A DNA stretch of 5,169 nucleotides from Chloroflexota bacterium (lineage in GTDB: Bacteria; Chloroflexota; Dormibacteria; Aeolococcales; Aeolococcaceae): contig JAQBPI010000219.1 in assembly GCA_028287605.1 (NCBI GenBank), positions 1 to 5,169 of the forward strand. The letters are read 5' to 3'. The notes under the pieces are model-generated. The model was not told the origin of the DNA. It worked only from the letters and a program-made list of their open reading frames with translations, and searched no databases. The first letter of the stretch is position 1; each line of letters begins with the position of its first letter. Both the position numbers and the translations under genes were made by a program. This document shows positions 1-4,915 of the stretch, one piece after another.

Positions 1-69
1 CGAGTGCCGGCGTGGAGGGGGGTATGCCACGGCATCGGGCGCGCCAGCGCACGATGTCTTTGGCATGAG

Positions 70-94
70 CGGGGGGAGGCGGAGCCTCCCCCCG
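70..94. terminator. GC-rich stem-loop, possible terminator without U-tract
   Basis: Positions 70-80 (CGGGGGGAGGC) are perfectly complementary to 84-94 (GCCTCCCCCCG), giving an 11-bp stem with a 3-nt GGA loop. It lies 89 nt beyond the stop of the minus-strand dehydrogenase and 2 nt beyond a TGA at 66-68 that could end a plus-strand gene entering from the left. No T-run follows on either strand, so it is not a textbook intrinsic terminator. Its strength and location between possible convergent gene ends make a bidirectional terminator or mRNA-stabilising role the best guess. The inverted repeat is seen directly; the function is inferred. Confidence 0.4.
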
Positions 95-100
95 GTAAAG

Positions 101-178
101 ACCGGCGGCAGAGCGGCCACACGCGAATCTCAACCGGCGGCAGAACTGCCGGGCATCTCCACCGGCGGCAGAGCGGCC
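101..178. repeat. Cluster of three 18-bp direct repeats
   Basis: The unit ACCGGCGGCAGAGCGGCC occurs exactly at 101-118 and 161-178, and with changes in its second half at 133-150 (ending in AACTGCC). Start-to-start distances are 32 and 28 bp. Copies 2 and 3 also share the preceding ATCTC(A/C), so their similarity begins at 127 and 155. Copy 2 can fold into a small hairpin, with CGGCA at 138-142 pairing with TGCCG at 147-151. The spacers of 14 and 10 bp are too short for CRISPR. I saw no further copy in this window. It looks like an intergenic interspersed repeat, or a run of binding or processing sites, at the 3' side of the dehydrogenase gene; the function is unknown. Confidence 0.7.
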
Positions 179-184
179 GGCCGC
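173..184. repeat. 12-bp perfect palindrome at the dehydrogenase stop
   Basis: GCGGCCGGCCGC is its own reverse complement. It overlaps the end of the third repeat copy and the last base of the minus-strand TAG stop codon (184-186). It could nucleate an RNA hairpin or be a dimeric protein site, but a GC-only palindrome of this size can also arise by chance in such DNA. Confidence 0.5.
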
Positions 185-936
185 TACACCATCGTCAACC
201 CCCCCGACACAGACAACGTCTGGCCGGTGATGTACCCCGCCTGCTCCGAGGCGAGAAACGCCACCGCGGGGCCGATGTCCTCGGGGCGTCCCAGCCGGCG
301 CATCGGGACCGCCTTCACCATGGCGTCGAGCACCCTGGCGGACGCCGTCCCCTCGCCGAGCATGCCGGCGAGGAGCGGGGTGTCGGTGGGGCCGGGGCAG
401 ACGGTGTTGGCGGTGATGCCGTGCCGCGCCATCTCCCGGGCGATGGTCTTGGTGAAGGCGATCAGCCCGCCCTTGGCCCCGGAGTAGACCGCCTCCATCG
501 ACGAGCCCACCCGGCCGGCGTCGGAGGCGATGGCGACCACCCGGCCCCAGGACATCTCGATCATCCCCGGCAGGGTCGCCCGCACCACCCGCATGGGCCC
601 CATCAGGTTGAGGTCGAGGACGCGCCGGGTGAACTCCTCGTCGGTGTCGAGGAAGGGCTTGAGCTCGTCCCAGCCCGCGCAGTTCACGCAGACGCCGGGG
701 ATGCCGAGCTCGGCGCGCAGCCGCTCGACCGCCGCCGCCACCGAGTCGGGGCTGGTGACGTCGAGGCGCACCCCGAGGCCGCCGACGCGGGCGGCGACGC
801 GCTCCGCCCCCACCTCGTCGATGTCGGCGACCGCCACCCGGCAGCCGGCTTCGGCCAGGCTCTCGCAGATCGCCGCGCCGACCCCGCCGGAGCCGCCCGT
901 GACCAGGGCCACCCGTGCCTCTCCCACCGCCGTCAT
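184..936 (-). CDS. SDR-family NAD-dependent oxidoreductase, BadH-like
   Basis: This 250-aa protein is a classical short-chain dehydrogenase/reductase, a cytoplasmic Rossmann-fold enzyme that interconverts an alcohol and a ketone. Visible motifs are the cofactor-binding TGGSGGVG at 13-20, Asp38 at the end of the second strand (favouring NAD over NADP), Asp59-Val60, NCAG at 85-88 (usually NNAG), and the catalytic set Asn110, Ser138, Tyr151 and Lys155 (YSGAK). PGPTDTP at 181-187 and the C-terminal ITGQTLSVSGGLTM follow. From memory, the NxAGWD stretch, IASDAGRVGSS, CPGPTDT and the ending closely resemble BadH, the 2-hydroxycyclohexanecarboxyl-CoA dehydrogenase of anaerobic benzoate degradation. 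No other gene of that pathway is present, so the substrate is uncertain; a FabG-like or other hydroxyacyl-CoA role remains possible. The ATG start is supported by AAGGAGG (943-949) six bases upstream. It lies 67 bp after the 127-aa gene on the same strand. Confidence 0.95.
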   Translation of the reverse strand: MTAVGEARVALVTGGSGGVGAAICESLAEAGCRVAVADIDEVGAERVAARVGGLGVRLDVTSPDSVAAAVERLRAELGIPGVCVNCAGWDELKPFLDTDEEFTRRVLDLNLMGPMRVVRATLPGMIEMSWGRVVAIASDAGRVGSSMEAVYSGAKGGLIAFTKTIAREMARHGITANTVCPGPTDTPLLAGMLGEGTASARVLDAMVKAVPMRRLGRPEDIGPAVAFLASEQAGYITGQTLSVSGGLTMV

Positions 937-942
937 GCCGTC

Positions 943-949
943 CCTCCTT
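943..949 (-). promoter_or_regulatory. Ribosome binding site of the SDR gene
   Basis: The minus strand reads AAGGAGG, a full Shine-Dalgarno match, six bases before the ATG at 936-934. It fixes the dehydrogenase start. Confidence 0.85.
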
Positions 950-985
950 CACGCTCCGGGCGCTGTTCGACGACGTCCTGCGTTG

Positions 986-1001
986 CTGCCGTGTTCGGCA
1001 G
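986..1001 (-). terminator. Stem-loop just after the 127-aa gene, no U-tract
   Basis: CTGCCG (986-991) pairs with CGGCAG (996-1001) around a 4-nt loop. On the minus strand it begins two bases after the TGA at 1006-1004 of the upstream gene. No T-run follows, so termination is doubtful. It may instead attenuate or process a transcript running on into the dehydrogenase gene. Confidence 0.35.
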
Positions 1002-1003
1002 AT

Positions 1004-1387
1004 TCAGGAGGTGGTGGCGTCCTCGGCGACCTCACCGATGAGCCCGGTGACGTTGAGCTCGCGGCGCACCGGGAGGGTGGTGCCGTCACGCCAGTACAGG
1101 TAGGTGATGCCGCCGCCGCTGTCGCGCACGCGGTGCGAGAGATCCACCTTCCTGGCGCCGTCGGGGGCGAAGAGGCAGAGCACGTGCTCGGCCGGCTTCT
1201 TCCCCGGCAACACGCTGAGCCGTGCCTCGTGGAAGGCTCCCGAGCCGATCTCGGTGCGGGCGATCTCCAGCAGCCGATCGCGGTCGTCGGACCAGAGGAG
1301 GTACATTCCGGTCACGTCGTAGGGCGGCGGCTGCGACGAGCAGATCACCGTCCACTCTTTCCCTGTGAACTCGTTCACGTGATACAT
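1004..1387 (-). CDS. Hypothetical protein, 127 aa
   Basis: I do not recognise this protein. The ATG at 1387-1385 follows AAGGAGG by four bases, so it is preferred over an in-frame GTG at 1405 that lies upstream of that ribosome binding site. Codons are strongly G/C-ending, as in neighbouring genes, which supports real coding. The product starts MYHVNEFTGKEW and has no signal peptide or membrane segment. It appears to be a small soluble mixed alpha/beta protein: aromatic and beta-like stretches near residues 11-35 (EWTVIC, MYLLW), a charged helix-like region around 36-48, and a second beta-like half (VLCLF near 70, ITYLYWRDG near 96-105). Two cysteines are far apart and there is no metal motif. 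It is the first gene of a same-strand pair with the BadH-like dehydrogenase, so the two may be co-transcribed, but nothing ties their functions together. Confidence 0.8.
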   Translation of the reverse strand: MYHVNEFTGKEWTVICSSQPPPYDVTGMYLLWSDDRDRLLEIARTEIGSGAFHEARLSVLPGKKPAEHVLCLFAPDGARKVDLSHRVRDSGGGITYLYWRDGTTLPVRRELNVTGLIGEVAEDATTS

Positions 1388-1391
1388 TTGC

Positions 1392-1398
1392 CCTCCTT
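1392..1398 (-). promoter_or_regulatory. Ribosome binding site of the 127-aa gene
   Basis: The minus strand reads AAGGAGG four bases before the ATG at 1387-1385. This decides the start in favour of that ATG over the upstream in-frame GTG at 1405. Confidence 0.75.
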
Positions 1399-1442
1399 CA
1401 GGCACTCTCGGGCGGGGAGGGTTGCGAAGGGGAAGGCGATGC

Positions 1443-1447
1443 GGAGG
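1443..1447 (+). promoter_or_regulatory. Ribosome binding site of the DUF4388-like gene
   Basis: GGAGG lies five bases upstream of the ATG at 1453 and supports that start. Confidence 0.75.
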
Positions 1448-1452
1448 AGCCC

Positions 1453-2274
1453 ATGATCGTCCGTACCTCCGACTCGACCACGGTCACCTCCGTGGTGTGG
1501 TCGGCGTCCGTCGAGCGCTCCGCGCTCCCCCCCGCAGGGCCGGTCGGCCCCTGTCCCCTGCCCGCCGGCGTGTCCACCCTCGGACAGCTCACCTCGTCCT
1601 TCGTGGATGGGCCACGCCTGCTGAGCCACCTGGCCGAGCGGCGGCACAGCGGTGCCCTGATCGAGGCCGGAGGCGAGCGGGTCCAGGTCGCGGTTCTTCA
1701 CCAGGGCGCGATTGTGGCACTGGTGGCCGTCGACGAGACGGGCACGCGCCGGCTCGACACGCTGACCATGCCCACGCCGGCGTCACAGGAGATCCACGAC
1801 ATCACGGTGTCGACCTACCGGCCGGAGATCGCCGTGGCGATCGCCCGGATGATCAACCTCCCGGTGCGCTTCCGTGGCCTGCCGGCCAACTTCGTCGACT
1901 TCCCCGGGCTGCTCGCCCACCTCGGCCGCGAGCGCGCCAGCGGTGCGGTCCGCGTCATCGCCGCCGGCGACGTCGGCGTGGTCCTGCTCCGCGACGGCGT
2001 GGTGCTCGGCGCCTACAGCGGGCGGCTCCCCGAGCTCGACGATCCCGAGGTGCTCTTCGGCCTCGCCGCCGCGCCGGACGCCGAGCTCGACGTGCACACC
2101 ACCGTCGAGACGGAGATGGAGCTCACCGGGGTGCCCGCCGGCGACCTGGTCTGGTCGAGGCTGACCGCGCCGCGGAGCACTCCGCCGGCCACCGCCGAGG
2201 CGCCCATCGCCGAGGCGCCCACCACCGAGGCGCCCACCACCGAGGCGGACGCCGTCGAGGCGGGCGCCGAGTAG
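1453..2274 (+). CDS. Two-repeat DUF4388/PATAN-like protein, 273 aa
   Basis: The protein contains an internal duplication. Residues 50-93 begin FVDGPRLLSHLAERRHSGAL and residues 147-190 begin FVDFPGLLAHLGRERASGAV. Both continue as a beta-rich stretch ending in a QGAIV- or DGVVL-type turn. The pattern of a short helix, a (R)xSGA strand and a 'hydrophobic x-D/Q-G-x-V/I' hairpin resembles the DUF4388 (PatA N-terminal-like) family, often found in bacterial signalling and gliding proteins. That match is by eye and only moderately sure. The first 40 residues are Ser/Thr/Pro-rich and look disordered. No signal peptide or transmembrane helix is evident. The tail (249-273) is five pentapeptide units, EAPIA/EAPTT/EAPTT/EADAV/EAGAE, running to the last residue. 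The start has a GGAGG site. The gene diverges from the 127-aa gene and converges on the zinc-ribbon gene, its TAG directly touching that gene's TAG. An adaptor or regulatory role is possible but not shown. Confidence 0.85.
   Translation: MIVRTSDSTTVTSVVWSASVERSALPPAGPVGPCPLPAGVSTLGQLTSSFVDGPRLLSHLAERRHSGALIEAGGERVQVAVLHQGAIVALVAVDETGTRRLDTLTMPTPASQEIHDITVSTYRPEIAVAIARMINLPVRFRGLPANFVDFPGLLAHLGRERASGAVRVIAAGDVGVVLLRDGVVLGAYSGRLPELDDPEVLFGLAAAPDAELDVHTTVETEMELTGVPAGDLVWSRLTAPRSTPPATAEAPIAEAPTTEAPTTEADAVEAGAE
2197..2271 (+). repeat. Five tandem 15-bp units encoding an acidic tail
   Basis: Five consecutive 15-bp units each begin GAGGCG and encode EAPIA, EAPTT, EAPTT, EADAV and EAGAE. They form the last 25 codons of the DUF4388-like gene and end exactly at its stop codon. 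Units 1-3 are nearly identical (GAGGCGCCCA); units 4 and 5 have diverged. The length may vary between strains by slippage or recombination; this is an inference. Confidence 0.85.
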
Positions 2275-2278
2275 CTAC
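2271..2278. other. Abutting convergent stop codons
   Basis: The plus-strand TAG (2272-2274) is immediately followed by CTA (2275-2277), the reverse complement of the minus-strand TAG. Together with flanking bases they form the palindrome GTAGCTAC. The two genes therefore have no spacer, and each transcript must terminate inside the other gene. Confidence 0.9.
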
Positions 2279-2481
2279 CGGCTGACCACCGGCTCGCCGA
2301 CCGAGCGGCGCTGGCCGGCGCGGCCCACGCTCACCACCACGCGGCCGGCCGCCGGGCGCTCGACGAACTCCTCGCCGCAGGCGGGGCAGCGCGGCGCCGC
2401 GGCGGCGCCGGTGAGCTCGGCGGGGAGGTCGAGTCCGCTGCAGACCGGGCACGGGGTGAGCCGGAGGAAGCCGTCGAGCAC
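2275..2481 (-). CDS. Small zinc-ribbon protein, 68 aa
   Basis: The product carries two cysteine knuckles, CPVC at 11-14 and CPAC at 32-35 (followed by Gly36), separated by 17 residues. This is the C-x2-C...C-x2-C pattern of a treble-clef or zinc-ribbon fold binding one structural zinc. The remainder is a hydrophobic N-terminal lead (LDGFLRLTP) and a basic, Arg/Val-rich C-terminal end. Such mini zinc ribbons may bind nucleic acid or proteins; no specific family is recognised. The start is GTG at 2481-2479, chosen because AGGAG (2490-2494) sits eight bases upstream and the first cysteine knuckle follows soon after. It is 120 bp downstream of glgP on the same strand. It could be read from its own promoter or by read-through. 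Confidence 0.75.
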   Translation of the reverse strand: MLDGFLRLTPCPVCSGLDLPAELTGAAAAPRCPACGEEFVERPAAGRVVVSVGRAGQRRSVGEPVVSR

Positions 2482-2489
2482 GCTGTTCG

Positions 2490-2494
2490 CTCCT
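2490..2494 (-). promoter_or_regulatory. Ribosome binding site of the zinc-ribbon gene
   Basis: The minus strand reads AGGAG eight bases before the GTG start at 2481. It supports a non-ATG start for this small gene. Confidence 0.6.
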
Positions 2495-2573
2495 GGTGGT
2501 CACGGGTCGGAGTGACCCTGTGCCGCCATTGTCATGGGCCGCCGGGGCCGCTCCCCGAAGATCACCGTCCCGC

Positions 2574-2592
2574 GACGGCCACGCCTGCCGTC
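2574..2592 (-). terminator. Weak stem-loop after glgP
   Basis: GACGGC (2574-2579) pairs with GCCGTC (2587-2592) across a 7-nt loop, about 10 bases after the glgP stop on the minus strand. An alternative 5-bp hairpin (2565-2569 with 2574-2578) competes for the same bases. No T-run follows. Termination is possible but weakly supported. Confidence 0.3.
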
Positions 2593-2601
2593 CGTCACGT
2601 G

Positions 2602-4782
2602 TCAGCGGGGCGGCCGGCCGTCCCTGTCCAGGACCTCGCCGTAGCGCTCGAGGTAGTCGTGGACCATCCGGGTGGCGCTGAACTGGGGTCCGACGGTCAT
2701 CAGCGACGCCCTGATGCGCCGCACCATGCCGGTGGGCACGCCCTGCTGGTCGCGGTCGTAGAAGAGCGGCACCACCTCGTTCTCGAGCAGCCCGTAGAGG
2801 GCGTCGGCGTCGCGCTCGTCCTGCGCGTAGTCGTCGCCGCCGCTGCTGCCGATGCCCCAGCCGTTCTCGCCGTTGCACCCCTCCTCCCACCAGCCGTCGA
2901 GCACCGAGAGGTTGAGGCCGCCGTTCATCGCCGCCTTCATCCCGCTGGTGCCGCTGGCCTCCAGCGGGGGGCGGGGGACGTTGAGCCAGATGTCGGCGCC
3001 GGCGACGAGGTGGGCGGCGAGGCCCATGTCGTAGTCGGCGAGGAAGACCAGGCGCCCGGTGCTGTCCGGACCCGCCTGCGTCTCCATGATCTCCTGGCCG
3101 ACGCGCTTGCCGCCGTCGTCGGAGGGATGCGCCTTGCCCGCCACCAGCAGCTGGATGGGCCGGTCGCTGGCGAGCAGCCGGAGCAGCCGGCCGCGGTCGC
3201 GGACGATCAGGGCGGTGCGCTTGTAGGTGGCCAGGCGGCGGGCGAGCCCCACCGTCAGCAGGTTGGGGTCGAAGACCTGGGCGGCGCGGTCAGCGAGGTG
3301 GGCCGGCTCGCCGCGGGACAGGCGGTCGGCGACGACGCGCAGCCGAACCGCCTCGATGAGGCCGGCGCGCAGCTGCTGACGCACCTCCCAGATCTCCGCG
3401 TCGGGGATCTTCGCCACCGGCTGCCAGGTGCGCGGGTCGGCGGCCCGGGACTGCCAGCCCTTGCCCAGGTAGCGGTCGAGCAGCTCGCGCATCGGCCCGG
3501 CCATCCAGGTGGGCACGTGCACGCCGTTGGTGACGTGGCCGATGGGGATGTCGAGCTCGGCCCACATGTCGCGGGCGACCTGGCCGTGACGCTTGCTGAC
3601 ACCGTTGGCGGCGGCGCTCAGGCGGAGCGCCAGCGGGGTGATGCCGAAGGGCTCGCTGAGGTCGCCGCGGCGCACCCTGCCGAGCTCGAGCAGACCGGTG
3701 ACGTCGGTGCCCAGCCGCTCGTGGAAGTTGCCCAGCACCTCGAGGATCTCGCCGGGACCGTAGGCCTCGTTGCCCGCCGGCACCGGGGTGTGGGTGGTGA
3801 AGATGGTGCGCCCCCGCGCCATGGCGAGGGCGTCGTCGAGCGAGCTGCCCCTCTCGACCGCGGCCCGGGCCATCTCCAGCGGGGCGAAGGCGGGATGGCC
3901 CTCGTTGAGATGGAGCATGCCCGGCTCGATGCCCATCGCCCGCAGCGCCCGCAGCCCGCCGATGCCGAGCAGGGCGTACTGGGAGAGGCGCATGCGGTGC
4001 TCGCCGACGTAGAGCCGGTTGGCGATCCAGCGGTCGACGGGATGGTTCTCGGGGATGTCGGTGTCGAGCAGGTAGAGGGGAACGCGGCCGATGTCGACGC
4101 GCCAGATCTGCGCCACCACGTCGCGGCCGGCGAGGTTGACCCTCACCGTGAGCGGGCGGTTGGCGCGGGTGACCAGGGCGCCGGGGAGGCGATCGGGGTC
4201 GGTGTCGACCCAGTACTCCTGCTGCCAGCCGCTGCGGTCGATGCGCTGGCGGCAGTAGCCCTGGCGGTAGAGCAGGCCGACCGCCACCAGCGGCACCGCC
4301 TGGTCGCTCGCCTCCTTGAGGATGTCGCCGGCGAGCACCCCCAGACCGCCCGAGTAGATGGGCAGGGAGCGGTGGACCCCGTACTCCGAGCAGAAGAAGG
4401 CCACCGGGTGCTCGGCGGTGAGCGGGCCGGGGCGCGGCGGCGCGGAGACGTAGCCGTGGAGCTCGCGGGTCGCCGCGGCCACCCGGGCGACGCAGCCGTC
4501 GTCGTGGGCGGCGTGCTCCAGCACCGAGGGGGACACCTCCTGGAGCATGCGCACCGGGTTCTCGCCACAGGCGTCCCACCGGCGCTGGTCGAGCTGCGCG
4601 AAGAGGTGGGCACCACCCGGGGTCCACGACCAGCGGTAGTTGCAGGCGAGGCGGGCGAGACCGGCGAGCCGGGACGGCAGTCGCAGGCTGAGGTCGGTGA
4701 CCGCCCGCTCGATGTCGGCGGCGCCATCGCTCAGCCCCCGCGGACGTCCCTCCGCCGGCACGCCGGCGCGTCCGATGAGCAT
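2602..4782 (-). CDS. glgP: Alpha-glucan (glycogen/maltodextrin) phosphorylase
   Basis: This enzyme removes terminal glucose units from alpha-1,4-glucans with inorganic phosphate, yielding glucose-1-phosphate (EC 2.4.1.1). It acts in the cytoplasm on glycogen or maltodextrins and uses pyridoxal phosphate. The 726-aa product fits the GT35 'alpha-glucan family phosphorylase' branch typified by Thermotoga and Mycobacterium. A DUF3417-like N-terminal region (about 35-110, with RLACNYRWSW) precedes the catalytic part. Motifs include YSGGLGVLAGD 143-153, HLNEGHPAF 291-299, TTHTPVPAGNE 329-339 with His331, NGVHVPTW 419-426, RRLATYKR 515-522 (phosphate-binding Arg516 and Lys521), AGKAHP 548-553, and EASGTSGMK 608-616, where Lys616 is the expected PLP lysine. 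FSATRMV near 701 is the usual family ending. It is somewhat shorter than the roughly 800-860 aa I recall for relatives, without a missing core motif. The ATG at 4782 is the likeliest start but lacks a Shine-Dalgarno; in-frame GTGs at 4788 and 4761 are alternatives. The upstream neighbour's stop is 133 bp away. Confidence 0.95.
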   Translation of the reverse strand: MLIGRAGVPAEGRPRGLSDGAADIERAVTDLSLRLPSRLAGLARLACNYRWSWTPGGAHLFAQLDQRRWDACGENPVRMLQEVSPSVLEHAAHDDGCVARVAAATRELHGYVSAPPRPGPLTAEHPVAFFCSEYGVHRSLPIYSGGLGVLAGDILKEASDQAVPLVAVGLLYRQGYCRQRIDRSGWQQEYWVDTDPDRLPGALVTRANRPLTVRVNLAGRDVVAQIWRVDIGRVPLYLLDTDIPENHPVDRWIANRLYVGEHRMRLSQYALLGIGGLRALRAMGIEPGMLHLNEGHPAFAPLEMARAAVERGSSLDDALAMARGRTIFTTHTPVPAGNEAYGPGEILEVLGNFHERLGTDVTGLLELGRVRRGDLSEPFGITPLALRLSAAANGVSKRHGQVARDMWAELDIPIGHVTNGVHVPTWMAGPMRELLDRYLGKGWQSRAADPRTWQPVAKIPDAEIWEVRQQLRAGLIEAVRLRVVADRLSRGEPAHLADRAAQVFDPNLLTVGLARRLATYKRTALIVRDRGRLLRLLASDRPIQLLVAGKAHPSDDGGKRVGQEIMETQAGPDSTGRLVFLADYDMGLAAHLVAGADIWLNVPRPPLEASGTSGMKAAMNGGLNLSVLDGWWEEGCNGENGWGIGSSGGDDYAQDERDADALYGLLENEVVPLFYDRDQQGVPTGMVRRIRASLMTVGPQFSATRMVHDYLERYGEVLDRDGRPPR

Positions 4783-4866
4783 CGGCACATTGTGATCGGA
4801 CGAGGTGGTCGGAGGAGCGCTCGGCCCTGCCTTCCCGGACAAACCGCCAATGCGGGTGACGCGAGC

Positions 4867-4892
4867 CACCCGTCCCGACCCCCGGACGGGTG
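4867..4892 (-). terminator. 9-bp stem-loop between the coiled-coil gene and glgP
   Basis: CACCCGTCC (4867-4875) is perfectly complementary to GGACGGGTG (4884-4892) across an 8-nt loop. On the minus strand it begins 23 bases after the TAG at 4918-4916 and ends 84 bases before the glgP ATG. No T-run follows. It could end the upstream transcript, or sit in the glgP leader as a regulatory hairpin. Confidence 0.4.
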
Positions 4893-4915
4893 TTGAAGAG
4901 GCGCCCACCACCCTG

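Larger units (their letters stand above)
1388..1452. promoter_or_regulatory. Short divergent intergenic region
   Basis: These 65 bp separate the divergent starts of the 127-aa gene (minus) and the DUF4388-like gene (plus), and contain both ribosome binding sites near their ends. Promoters for both genes would have to be packed here or extend into the opposite coding region. I see no convincing -10/-35 pair. The regulatory role is inferred from gene orientation only. Confidence 0.5.

Noticed and set aside
3..68. 3' end of a plus-strand gene ending at TGA 66-68
   Set aside because: Only about 21 codons are visible, with mixed third-base composition and no recognisable motif; kept as a possibility in the hairpin finding but not annotated.
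101..178. CRISPR array
   Set aside because: The repeats are only 18 bp with 10-14 bp spacers and one diverged copy, and no cas gene is present.
4..1041. Long plus-strand open frame across the dehydrogenase
   Set aside because: Its product is His/Arg/Gly/Pro-rich without domains, and it is antisense to a clear SDR gene and runs through the repeats and hairpin.
1388..1452. Sigma-70-type promoter
   Set aside because: No hexamer pair with proper spacing resembles TTGACA/TATAAT in this G-rich stretch.
530..1456. Plus-strand open frame spanning the dehydrogenase and 127-aa genes
   Set aside because: It is Arg/Thr/Ser- and Ala-rich low complexity, opposite two better-supported genes that have ribosome binding sites.
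2498..2517. 6-bp inverted repeat GGTCAC/GTGACC upstream of the zinc-ribbon gene as an operator
   Set aside because: It is short with an 8-nt loop and no second copy; such repeats are expected by chance in this composition.
2512..4896. A long plus-strand open frame (about 794 codons) opposite glgP
   Set aside because: The opposite frame encodes a phosphorylase with all family motifs; the antisense frame is low-complexity and stays open because very GC-rich DNA has few stop codons.
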